Origin: Prinia subflava
Lineage: Eukaryota > Chordata > Aves > Passeriformes > Cisticolidae
Assembly (NCBI RefSeq): GCF_021018805.1
Contig: NC_086254.1
Coordinates: forward strand, 25,605,300 to 25,669,299
Reading direction: 5' to 3'
DNA length: 64,000 nt
Below the pieces are notes generated by a model that saw only the letters and a list, made by a program, of their open reading frames with translations, was not told the origin of the DNA and ran no database searches. Each line of letters opens with the position of its first letter. The stretch's first letter is position 1. Of the stretch, positions 12,145 through 21,788 are shown piece by piece. Made by a program: the position numbers and the translations under genes.

Positions 12145-15100
12145 ATGGAGGCCCAGAGCCCGCCCGCGGCCGCGGCGGATCCCGGCCCGGGCCCTGCCCC
12201 GCGGGGCTCCTCGGAGCCGCAGGCGCTGCCACAGCCGCTGTACCTCAAAGCCCTGACCATCCCGCTGTTCCAGCCCGTCCAGCCTGCCTGCTTCCCACCA
12301 CACGGGCCCCTGGTGACCGCCAGGAGCTGTGTCCACCTCGATGGTGGCAGCGTTCCCCTCATCCTCAACCCGCTCGTTCCTCCGGAAGGCGCCGAGCGGC
12401 CTCAGCCGCTTTTCCAGAAACAGCTCGGGCAGAGTCTAACGCTGAGCATCGTCAGCACTTTACCCGTTTTATCATCGCCAAGTTCTTGTGTAAATGCATC
12501 TATTGGAAGCCCGGGAAAATCAAAAAAATCTGGGAAGTACATCTGCAAGCACTGCGGGCGGGATTGTTTGAAGCCAAGTGTCCTTGAGAAACACATTCGC
12601 TCTCACACGGGAGAGAGGCCCTTTCCGTGCACCACGTGTGGCATTGCATTTAAAACCCAGAGCAATTTGTATAAACACAGGAGAACTCAAACACACGTCA
12701 ACAACACCAGGCTGCCCTCAGACTCTGACGTCAGTGGGGGACCAGAGCAAAATGAGAGATCAGCAGAGAGCACCACCTCTCCCCGAGGCAGCAAAGTCTT
12801 GAGCAGCACCAGTGAAGAGCAGAGGACACACATCAAACAACCCAGTTCAGAGATCAGTGCAGCAACAGAGGCCAAAAAACCTCTTGAGCTCTCACTGCCA
12901 GCGACAAGCTCTTCATCAGCTGCTTCAGAAAATCAAGAAACAACAAATCAATCATTGAGTTCAAAGGCTATTCAGGGGGTTCCTGAAAGAGAACCTCAAA
13001 GTTTATCATCTCCAGGAGCTTTGCTGAATGGTCCGTGTCTGAGAAAGAAGATGCAGGAACAAAGAACTCTGACTGCCAATAAGCACATTCAGCTGCAAAG
13101 GCAGCAGGCAACCTCTTCAGAGAAGCAGTGGGATTACAAACCCTTGGAGTGCAAGCTGAAGAAGTGTGAGAGCACGGACTCGGGGTATCTGTCACGCTCC
13201 GACAGCACAGAGCAGCAGATCCCTTCCTCCAGCCCCTTGCACAGCCTCTACGAGCACAGCACGGAACTGGAAAATGAAACTGCCTTCAGCAGCCCAAGGT
13301 GTGCCTCCGGAAGCACTGCAAAGCCAGAGGCAGCTGACAAAGCTACAGCCTCGATGCTAGAGAAAAAGAGGCTGGAAGAACACATTTCAAAGCTAATTTC
13401 TCACAACAAAAGTGTGGTGGATGACACTCATTTAGACAATGTCAGGCCCAGAAAAACTGTCCTTTCTAAGCAGGGAAGCATTGACCTACCAATGCCTTAC
13501 ACATACAAAGACTCTTTCCATTTTGATATCAGAACTTGCGATGCAAATAGGAAAAAGAATCTTTCTCTTTGTTCAGCAAAATCTACCTTTGCACCCCTGG
13601 AGAAATGCAAGCCAATGTTTTTCCATTCAGTTCCCACCCAGTTCTCCACGACAATCGACACTGTGCCTGTTACTCGGAGCAACTCCTTGCCTGTTGTGGA
13701 GGGAGCGAGGATGGTACACGACAAACCAGGATGCTCCAAACCACTTTCTCTGACTAAGCAGTCTGTAAACACAGGCACTGCTGCTTTGCTGCCTAGCAAC
13801 GACCTCGCTGCCAATTCAGTGGATTTCCCCAACAGCCATCCCCGAGCTCTTGTCAGACAAACAGCAGTGGATGATTTGCCCCTAAGTAATGTGGCTGAAC
13901 ATCCTCCTCTGGCAGAGGAGCTGAAAGGGACTAAAAAGCTTGGGGCCGGAGAAGTAACCGGTGCTAAAAATAAGAAACACAGTCAAAGGAAGCTGAAGAT
14001 GTTCTCTCAAGAGAAATGGCAAATGTATGGAGACGAAACATTTAAGAAAATCTACCAAAAAATGAAAAGCAGTCAAAATGCCAAGAAAAATAAACAAAGA
14101 GAGAATAAGATTACAGATATTACAAGCTTGCCTCCTAATTCAAGGGAATCAGCCAGCAGCACTGAAATTACAGAGGAAAGAGATGGCAGGAGCTCTGCAA
14201 GTGACAGTCCTTCCTCCCTTGTGACAGCAGCTTCAACCACGGGTAAATCAGGAACCTCTGCTGATGGTAATCGTGTTCTGCAGAACATGTCCTCTGAGGA
14301 AACTGCAGACACAGTGTCCAACCCAATGGAGACATCACATTCCATAAGTGCCGGAGCTGTAAGCAGCCAAAGTCCCCCTGAGCTCGGTGGCAGTGACACA
14401 GAGAAATGCACAGCTGGCAGCAGCACTCTGCTGGCTCCGAGCAGGGGTGAGCTCAGGCCTCAGAATCCTGAGTGTCAGCTGAGCAGCCACGGGAGGGATG
14501 AGGACTGCCTGCCAGGACAGAGCAGCAACTGGGAGAAACCGTGCCCTGGGAAAGAATCCAGTGCATTTGAACTAGATTGTAAAAGCACTTCACACAGTTA
14601 TGGGAACCATCATGGGACTAGGGAAAGCGGCCAGCGTGGCCTGACACCCCCGTGGGTCCATTGCAACAACAGAGAAACTGCAGGGAAATCCCAGACTTTG
14701 CCATCAGAAAGGAAGAAGCTGAAATTCGAAGTGGAAAAGACACAAAATATGATTTCAGTGTCCTGCCATAGTCCCAGTAGTGAAACCACTGCAGTAAGTG
14801 AAGCAGAGAGGTGTCACTGCTCTGGCACTCAGTGTCTTCCCACAGCTCCAGTGAAATTCTCCAGTAAAGCAGAGCAGCAAAAATCAAGCACAGGAATTCA
14901 TGAAGCCACTGGAGGTACTGAGGATGTGGAATATAGGAAAACAATTAAACTTCCCACGCAAGCTCTTAATTACAGTGACTATAACCTCCTTTCACATCCT
15001 GCAGGTATCTCAAAAACTTCACTGGCGGGATTTTTAGGGTCTGAATTAAGGGGAAGTGATTCTAACTCTATTGCCCTGCACAATGCAACAGATGGAGTTG

Positions 15101-16335
15101 ACAAAACACATCTTGTAAAAACAGGAGCCAAAGTGCCACTTCCCAATGACAACGTTGTGGATGTATCTTCTAAAAGCCATCACCTGCAATCTGATCATTT
15201 AAGTCCAGTCCCACAACAAAATGCCTTCTCTCCAAAATATATCCTTAAATTGCCACAGGACAAGAGAGCTTCAGATCTGTCACCCTTGCTTCGATCTGAG
15301 GAGGAGATGACACCTGGCTCACCTGTGACAGACACTTTATCCACCCCACCCTGCTCTCCCAGCAGCACATCCCTCCATTCTCATTGCAGTGATGTGGTTT
15401 GGTCCCCTTTAAAATCTGAATTGAGACAAAAGGCTGGCAAAGGAGAAATTCAATGGAATCTTCACACAAACTGGAAAACTCCAGGATTCTGTTCACCAGT
15501 CAACCCAGAAACCACAAATATCTTAACCACAGCAGAGAACACCTTTTGTAACCAAAACTTCAAGCAGCAGGATATTGGAAGAGAGGATTGGAAAAACAAA
15601 CAGAACAAAAATAAATTAAATTATCAAAGGCAAACAGAAGAGAAGTGGATGAGTAAAAGTACTTGCTCTACACAGACTCCGAAGAAGAAAATCTGCTTTA
15701 CTTCTGTGTATACAAGTGGCTTTTTCATATCTGCTGACATCAAAGACGAGAGGAAGGCTTTACATCACCTTTGCTCAGGAAGTGACTCTTTGATAAAGAC
15801 ATCAGTTTCCAGCAGGGGTGCAGAGCCAACAATCCTGGGATGGGACAGAGCGGGAAGTGCACGCATCCTTAAGGACACCCCACCACCACTGCAGGACCTG
15901 CAGCATTCCCTCAGCTCAAGAGACAACCCCACTTATTTTTGCCATTCTTTTGGCACTTTCTACTGCCACACTCTCAGCACTCCCTGTAAAGGATTCCCAG
16001 TGCTGCCCCACAGTACCAGGAGCAGTTTCTGTGGCCCTTCTGCAGTGGCAGGCTCCAGGAGCCCCTTCCCGTCGCTCAGTGCCGAGCCCAGGCTGACCTG
16101 GTGCTGTCTGAGCAGGAGCCTCCCTCTGCCCCCGGAGCAGAGCGGGGGCGCAGCCTCTGCCCAGCCCTCCGTGCACGCCTGGGACAGGGAGCCCAGCAGG
16201 GACTGCACCCTCTCCAAATACGACATCTCCATTTTCAAAATGAGAAATATTAGCAGGACTGTGGCGTATGGCTTGGCAAACACGAGTTTAAAAACGTTGG
16301 TTTCATCCTTTTCTAAAGGACACCAGATGCAGGAG
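12145..16335 (+). CDS. ZNF831: ZNF831, coding exon 1 (zinc-finger exon)
   Basis: Large exon encoding residues 1-1397 of zinc finger protein 831, a nuclear protein and presumed DNA-binding regulator of poorly known function. Two adjacent C2H2 fingers are visible: C134/C137/H150/H154 and C162/C165/H178/H184, joined by the linker TGERPFP. The second has an H-x5-H end, and the pair resembles the ZAS fingers of HIVEP proteins. The rest is Ser-rich and probably disordered, with blocks I recognise from mammalian ZNF831: [14 protein letters not shown] near 341, [20 protein letters not shown] near 442, [20 protein letters not shown] near 618, SERKKLKF near 854, [12 protein letters not shown] near 1026 and [13 protein letters not shown] near 1313. 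The first ATG of the frame was chosen; it has G at +4 and a CpG-rich N-terminus. The exon ends in GAG before GTAATA at 16336, phase 0. Unspliced, the frame continues only ten codons to a TGA at 16366. Confidence 0.93.
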
Positions 16336-16832
16336 GTAATATTAATAATCCTGTTTGCTTTCTCCTGAGGGTGTTATTGGCTGACAGCCCACCTCCACCC
16401 TTTCAGTAGAAAAATGAAATAATTACCAGAAGTGTGTTTATGGACATTTACTGACACAGAATTTACAATTTATGTTTTTATAAGAGAAGTCTTATATTCA
16501 TTTGATGCTTCAGAAAGATATATTTCTGTGTGAATATTTAAGCTTCTTTCACTTGACCATTTCAGAATGCTGATAGCGAGAAGAGTGAATTTCTATTTCT
16601 TGATTTTTTTTCCCTTTATGGGGATTTTTAATATTTTTCTCTAATAGCATCTGTATTTCATTGTTTTCATTCTAAATGAATATTTGACTTAGAGTAAGAC
16701 TTAAACACAGAGTTAGCTACTTAACTTCTGTGCTGTTCACTGCTATTTAAAGAGTGCACAGATTTCCAACTTCTCAGTCAATGTAATTCACAGTTTTCAT
16801 GTACTTAATTTTTTTCCTAATATTCTCAACAG
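16336..16832 (+). other. ZNF831: ZNF831 intron 1 (between coding exons 1 and 2)
   Basis: 497-bp GT-AG intron, AT-rich, starting GTAATA and ending in a T-rich stretch then CTCAACAG. No other feature was seen inside it. Confidence 0.8.
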
Positions 16833-16975
16833 TTAAGCTCAGCAGTTCCTGGTGGTTCTTTCAAAAATATTTCAGAGCAAAAGAAGAAAACAGTAGTTTG
16901 CAACAAGGAAAAACTCTCAACAAATAAACGCAAGAAGAGCCACAAACAGAAAAGGATTAAAGTCACCCCTAAATG
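16833..16975 (+). CDS. ZNF831: ZNF831, coding exon 2
   Basis: 143-bp exon between CTCAACAG and the donor GTAAGG. It continues the ZNF831 frame in phase 0 and ends in phase 2, splitting a TG|N codon. It encodes a very basic Lys/Arg-rich segment including KRKKSHKQKRIKVTPK, which aligns with the basic segment that follows the large exon in mammalian ZNF831 and could act as a nuclear localisation signal (inference). The exact phase match at both ends and the homology support the call. Confidence 0.85.
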
Positions 16976-18631
16976 GTAAGGAGTATGGCTTTCAGGTTCA
17001 CTAGATATTTTGTTGTAATGAGTGTAAAAACCCCACAGAAAATGAAAAAATCAGCCCCAAAACTCAGCCTTGTCAAAATTGGGAGAAAAAAGATAAATCT
17101 CTCAGAAAGAGCTATTCAAACACCACAGCAGGGGCCCAAAGATAAAGTATAAAAGTATCAATATGTTGTTTACTATTAGGAACAGACTTTTCTAAGCAAA
17201 ACAGACATATCCCACAGAAAGATGATGCCTGGTCAGTTGACTCTCTCTGTGATTTAGAAATTACTCTTATCTGTCAAAATTGTCAGCCTTTACTTTTGTT
17301 TGAAGGGAACCAAAATGTTTCTGTTTTCAGTCCTGTCACAGCTCAGAGCACTGTGCAAGGCCCTTTGTCCTTGGAAGATCCATATCCTGAACTGGTATTC
17401 ACCAGACAAGGCAGAAGAATAAATATCAAATTTAACCCAAACGAACAGAACCATCTGTAGTTCAAAGGATCATTTGGTTTAAACAAAAAAGCAGGAAGAA
17501 TTTGAGCATAAAACTATCAAGGGCACATTGTCTCAATCAGCACAGCTCCCCCTTCCAATGGGAATTCATATCAGCGGAACATTTACCCTCTGCTCTCTCA
17601 GGACTGTGGGGCAGCAGGATGCCTGGGGAATGCCTCAGTAAGGAGCACATATTGTGTGCATAAATCCCTCTTTATTTCATGACCAAAATCAGACAGAGTG
17701 ACTCCCTTGAGGGCAAATCAGTGTCAGTAACTTAATCACCGTGTCTAGTTCAGCAAACAGCGTTGCAATTTTGAGGGGTCATAGGAACAGAAATAGAAGA
17801 CTCCGATCTATTTCACCCAGCTGAGTGAAATTCTTCTAGGACTTGTTTCTGGTTTGATTTTTGGGTGGTGTTTTGTTGTTGTGCTTTTTTTCCCTGCTGG
17901 TCTCAGAATTTGTTTATATGAAATTTCTTTGTATCAAATGAGTGCAGGGATTAATTAAGTACAGTGTCCTGAAAGCTCAGGTCATGCCTATCAGTAGGTA
18001 ACTGGTAGGGCCAGCTGGTAACCAGCAAACGTAATTTAATTTTCTAATACACCAAACATCTGAATAAGTGCATCCTTTTAGATTTCCATTTTACTCTGTG
18101 GATAGTGACAGTCTATTGACTTAGGGATGAGACTTCAGTGTCACTGATTCAGAGTTACTAAAAGATGAAACCAGAGCAGAAAATAAAGCAGAGTTGGATT
18201 ATTCAGTGTGGGTTTGCTAAATCACCAGAATCCTGATGTTGTCCCTTAGTGATGATGAACAGGTAGCACTGAGGAAGTGAAAAGGAAAAAACCAACAAGC
18301 ACACAGCCTCAGGTGATTCCTGTGTGGTTCAAGTCTTTGTGAAGTATATTGTTTTAGAATTCCACATATAAGAAAAAGGATCTGCTATTTGTTAATAATT
18401 TTCTCTTAGAAAATCAAGGATTTACTGAATCCTATGAAAAAAAAAAAAGATAATAAAATAATCATGAGTCTCTTGCCCAAAATCCAGGATTTTTTGAGTT
18501 GACATAAACAAGCATCTCCTCCCCAGTAATAAATTGCTTTCCATTTGAATGCACCTGCTGAGGTGGTTTATTCTCTGGCTGCTCTTACATCTCCCATATT
18601 TGTTTATGCCCTCAATGCCCCTGGCACGCAG
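16976..18631 (+). other. ZNF831: ZNF831 intron 2 (between coding exons 2 and 3)
   Basis: 1656-bp GT-AG intron. It contains the possible alternative terminal exon at 17331-17460. A short poly-A tract occurs near 18436, and the rest is unremarkable AT-rich sequence. Confidence 0.75.
17331..17460 (+). other. ZNF831: Possible alternative terminal coding exon of ZNF831
   Basis: A good acceptor (TTTCTGTTTTCAG, ending 17330) is followed by a frame that joins the phase-2 end of coding exon 2. It stays open for 43 codons, counting the split Cys codon, to a TAG at 17458-17460. The translation includes EDPYPELVFTRQGRRINIKF, which looks protein-like. Use would give a shorter ZNF831 of about 1488 residues lacking the acidic C-terminus. 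No AATAAA follows closely. A run this long is open by chance roughly one time in eight, so the call is tentative. Confidence 0.35.
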
Positions 18632-18801
18632 GTACAGAGGGAGGCACATCCATGGATTTGCTCAGCTGAAAATGAACCGGCTGAGCAGGAGGCCCTGTTT
18701 TCCCAACAGAGCTCTGGACGCTTCGAGAAAGGGCTGCTCATCCCAACCCCCCAGATTTAATAAGCATAGGAAGTGCCATCCTCCTCAATCCAAGATGCAA
18801 G
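18632..18801 (+). CDS. ZNF831: ZNF831, coding exon 3
   Basis: 170-bp exon after GGCACGCAG and before the donor GTAAGT. It completes the split codon of exon 2 as TGG (Trp) and ends in phase 1. It encodes a basic segment starting WYRGRHIHGFAQLKMNRLSR, which matches the arrangement RYKG...QLRASRL of mammalian ZNF831. The reading frame runs open upstream through the intron as well, so the exon start rests on phase and homology rather than on a stop codon. Confidence 0.8.
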
Positions 18802-18959
18802 GTAAGTATTTGAAATATTTGTGTTATTAATGGTATTAAGTGATTATAAAAATTCAGAAAATTAATGTTACTTCAGTGATACGATGAGAAATGTAGCAAG
18901 TTTGAGCATGTGGGGTGATAAAAATCAAAGTAAAAGTTTATCCAACCTCTTTTCAATAG
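18802..18959 (+). other. ZNF831: ZNF831 intron 3
   Basis: 158-bp GT-AG intron, starting GTAAGTAT and ending CTTTTCAATAG. Nothing else was seen inside. Confidence 0.7.
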
Positions 18960-19111
18960 AAAATTGTCTACACCAGCAAAAAGACTCATCATATTCCACC
19001 TCAGACAAACAACTTTGCAGAAGGAAAAAAGAAACAAGAAATAACTCAGGAATATCTTCCCATACTGAAAACCTAAACCACGTTAAACAAAAAGGCAAAA
19101 TGGATAAAAAA
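18960..19111 (+). CDS. ZNF831: ZNF831, coding exon 4
   Basis: 152-bp exon between TTTTCAATAG and GTAAGTATT. It enters in phase 1 and leaves in phase 0. The product is a hydrophilic Lys/Ser/Asn-rich stretch (for example CRRKKETRNNSG) with no domain recognised. The call rests on the exact phase match with both neighbouring exons and strong splice consensus; sequence similarity to mammalian ZNF831 is weak here. Confidence 0.7.
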
Positions 19112-19396
19112 GTAAGTATTGTAGCTTAATTCCTGTATTATTTTTACTAACAGAAAAAAGAACTGTTAATTAAAATCTGAATTATATTCAGTTGTTTTGA
19201 AGTTGAAACTATTTTGTATCACAGATTTTGGTTAAATTATTAAAAATGTGTTAAAGGTATTTTGGGGGGTTAAAATATAATGAAAACTTACTAATGTTAG
19301 AATTACCTAAAATAACAAACTTATATCAATTGGATGAAATTTCTCAGGACTGCAAACTTTACATGTAAATTTTTTCCCCCCTGCTTATTCCTACAG

Positions 19397-20224
19397 GACA
19401 TTTGTGGGCAAATCAGGGAAGAGCCAAGAACAAACGCCTCTGTCCAGAACATTTCAGCTCCTCTGGGAATAGCTGTGACAGCTCATTCCTGTTCCTCCCT
19501 GCAGGAGTTCAGCAGGGACGTGGCCTTTTGCTGCTGGGTGTCACAGCCGCTCCTGCTCCGGCCATCCCTGCCCAGGGAATCCCAGCCAAGCCTTCGGAGC
19601 CACCCCGGGCCAGCTTCCTTTGGGTCTTGTCCTGAATTTACAAACCCAGGCACAGGTGACCAACCTGACAGCACAAACCCAGAGGCTGCTGCTCCTCTTT
19701 CCTTACATCCAGGAGCAAGCCAGGAAAACGTGTTGAGGGTAGAGTCAGAGAGGCAAATATTTGGAATATCAGATGCGGTGAGCCAGGCCTCCGGAAGGGA
19801 GAAAGCTCCAAGTGAAGAAAACACAGGTTCACCTCCCCCAGCTCCCGGTTCCCAGGCAGGATGCTCACGTTTGTTGGGATCACAGGCAGAGCGTGTTCCT
19901 GACACAGCCACGAGGGCTCAGATACCCAGCACAGAACACTCACAGAGGGCAAAGGTACCTCAGCATCTCCTGGAGCTGCACGGGGGCACAGACAAGAACA
20001 GATCCCACCCGCAGCCCAATCCCTATGGAAGGCCACACGGAGCAGCTGCTGCTGGCTTTAAAAAGCCCCCAATTACTCTCAGATCCCCTGAGTCCAAGGG
20101 TTACTCTGCAGCACCCCCCAAGACATACAAAAAGAGAGGTTTAGAGATGATGAGGAAACAAACACGTGTGGAATATGACGACACGAGCAGCGATGATGAG
20201 GACAGGCTGGTGATAGAAATATAG
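19397..20224 (+). CDS. ZNF831: ZNF831, terminal coding exon 5
   Basis: 828-bp last coding exon after a strong acceptor (pyrimidine tract then CTACAG), phase 0, ending at TAG 20222-20224. Most of it is Ser/Pro-rich and weakly conserved. The last residues, RVEYDDTSSDDEDRLVIEI, are an acidic tail that I recognise as the conserved C-terminus of ZNF831, which makes the gene assignment firm. Together the five exons give 5484 nt, an exact multiple of three, and a predicted protein of 1827 residues against about 1677 in human. Confidence 0.9.
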   Translation, partial: DICGQIREEPRTNASVQNISAPLGIAVTAHSCSSLQEFSRDVAFCCWVSQPLLLRPSLPRESQPSLRSHPGPASFGSCPEFTNPGTGDQPDSTNPEAAAPLSLHPGASQENVLRVESERQIFGISDAVSQASGREKAPSEENTGSPPPAPGSQAGCSRLLGSQAERVPDTATRAQIPSTEHSQRAKVPQHLLELHGGTDKNRSHPQPNPYGRPHGAAAAGFKKPPITLRSPESKGYSAAPPKTYKKRGLEMMRKQTRVEYDDTSSDDEDRLVIEI

Positions 20225-21110
20225 AAATATAACAGCAGGCTGCTGCCAGGGCTCGTGTGCCAGCAGGAAATGCCAGGGATTTTTGATCCATAGTTCTAAA
20301 ACACCTTAACATCAGCAAAGCCATTCCTCTGTGCCAGAGGCAACACCCTCTTTGGAAGAGCCCTTCCTTTCAAGGACTCAACCTTTTTTTAAAAATGCTC
20401 CTTTGAGGCTGGCATTGCACATTTAAATGCAAGAGGCAACCCTGTGCTCCTGACAGGTTTCCAGCATTGTTAGCGCTCCTGCCAGTCTCAGAATTCCCAC
20501 AAGTGCTGGCTGCCCGTGGGTGTGGATTGGGTTATTTCAACAACACAACTGCAGCAGCTTCCTCAGTTCTCAGCTCAGATTTCCTGCAAGGGCAGGGATG
20601 TGTTCCCTTCTCCGTGTTCCTATTTCTTGTAGTCACTGCCTCTGTACTGGGACTGCCACACTGGCATTAAGGGGAAGATCTGTTCCCTTGGTGTCTGTGA
20701 TATTGGAAGAGTCTGGAAAAATTCTGGTCTTTTTCCATGTTGCACAAATGTCAACGCTTCTGTGTGAGAAATGACACAAGCATGCTTTGCTTTGTGTTTT
20801 GTGCCTTTTATGCCAAGATCTACTCAAATATTCTTGATTTCTAGGTGGAGAATATGGGTGTTATCTGTTGGTATTTCCTTGTGGTAAAATTTCTGACAAG
20901 GATTTTCTCATTATATTTGTCACATTGTGCTCCAACTGATGTCATCTGGAATGTTTCATTTTTATCGTAATTTTAACTGCAATGATGCCATTTTATGGAG
21001 GGTAAAGAAGCTATATGGCATAGCTTGTTTTCTTTTTTTAACAAGTTTTGTGCTACAAACCCTAAAATTTACTGGTTTCTATGTGAATAAATAATTAGAT
21101 ATTTCAATTT
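20225..21110 (+). other. ZNF831: ZNF831 3' UTR (approximate end)
   Basis: Sequence following the ZNF831 stop codon, with no further open frame. It includes the poly(A) signal at 21086-21091. The end is set loosely, 10-30 nt after that signal. Overlapping open frames on both strands look like chance. Confidence 0.55.
21086..21091 (+). terminator. ZNF831: Poly(A) signal AATAAA, likely for ZNF831
   Basis: Canonical AATAAA about 860 nt after the stop codon, followed within 40 nt by the GT-containing stretch AAGTGTGTTCACTTG, as expected downstream of a cleavage site. It is the first canonical AATAAA I noticed after the stop codon. Confidence 0.6.
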
Positions 21111-21718
21111 GACCAAGTGTGTTCACTTGCTTGATTAAACTGATGAACACTAAAAACATTCCACTTCTACATTATAGTCAAATTCTGTACTTAAACTTCT
21201 ACTGCTGTATTCTGATTCACACATAGGGATTAATGGATTAACCTACATGGGATATTTGGAGTTGCTGTTTAGTCATGCTCAGGTGAAAGATTAAACAGAT
21301 CCTACAAAGCAATCTGGTACAAATTATCCTTTATCTTGCTCTGTTCAGTATTTGTGCTCCCAGACAAACTGGTGGGTATTGTGGTGAATCCCAGGTGCAA
21401 TGGATTTAAATAATGTGAATTCAGAGAAGAACACAGAGTTTGGGGAGAAGAAGGGGAAAAGAAAGGGAGGAACCATCAACTGACACAATATTGAACCATT
21501 CAAAGTTCTGGAGCTTTTTTTCTTCTCTGATGGATTCTGAATTTGTAGGAAAAGCAGGAGAAGAAGAAACACAAAGCTTATAGAGATCCCCAGACCAGTG
21601 TTCCCAGCAATTCTGTTGGCCAAGCACCTTTAGGAAGCACAGTACAAAAATTATTGCAGCAAACAACACCTGCACCTCCACAGCAACAATTTTCACCTCT
21701 TGCTTGTGCAAGAGCTAA

Positions 21719-21788
21719 TTATATAATTATATAATATTAATAATTTATAATATAATAATTATATAATGTCCATATAATATATGGACAT
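21719..21788. repeat. AT-rich palindrome ending in a perfect hairpin
   Basis: About 70 bp of nearly pure A/T with an imperfect palindrome centred near 21743. Its right edge is a perfect 10-bp inverted repeat: ATGTCCATAT at 21766-21775 against ATATGGACAT at 21779-21788, with loop AAT. Such tracts can extrude cruciforms and often vary in length. It lies about 630 bp past the ZNF831 poly(A) signal. Confidence 0.7.
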
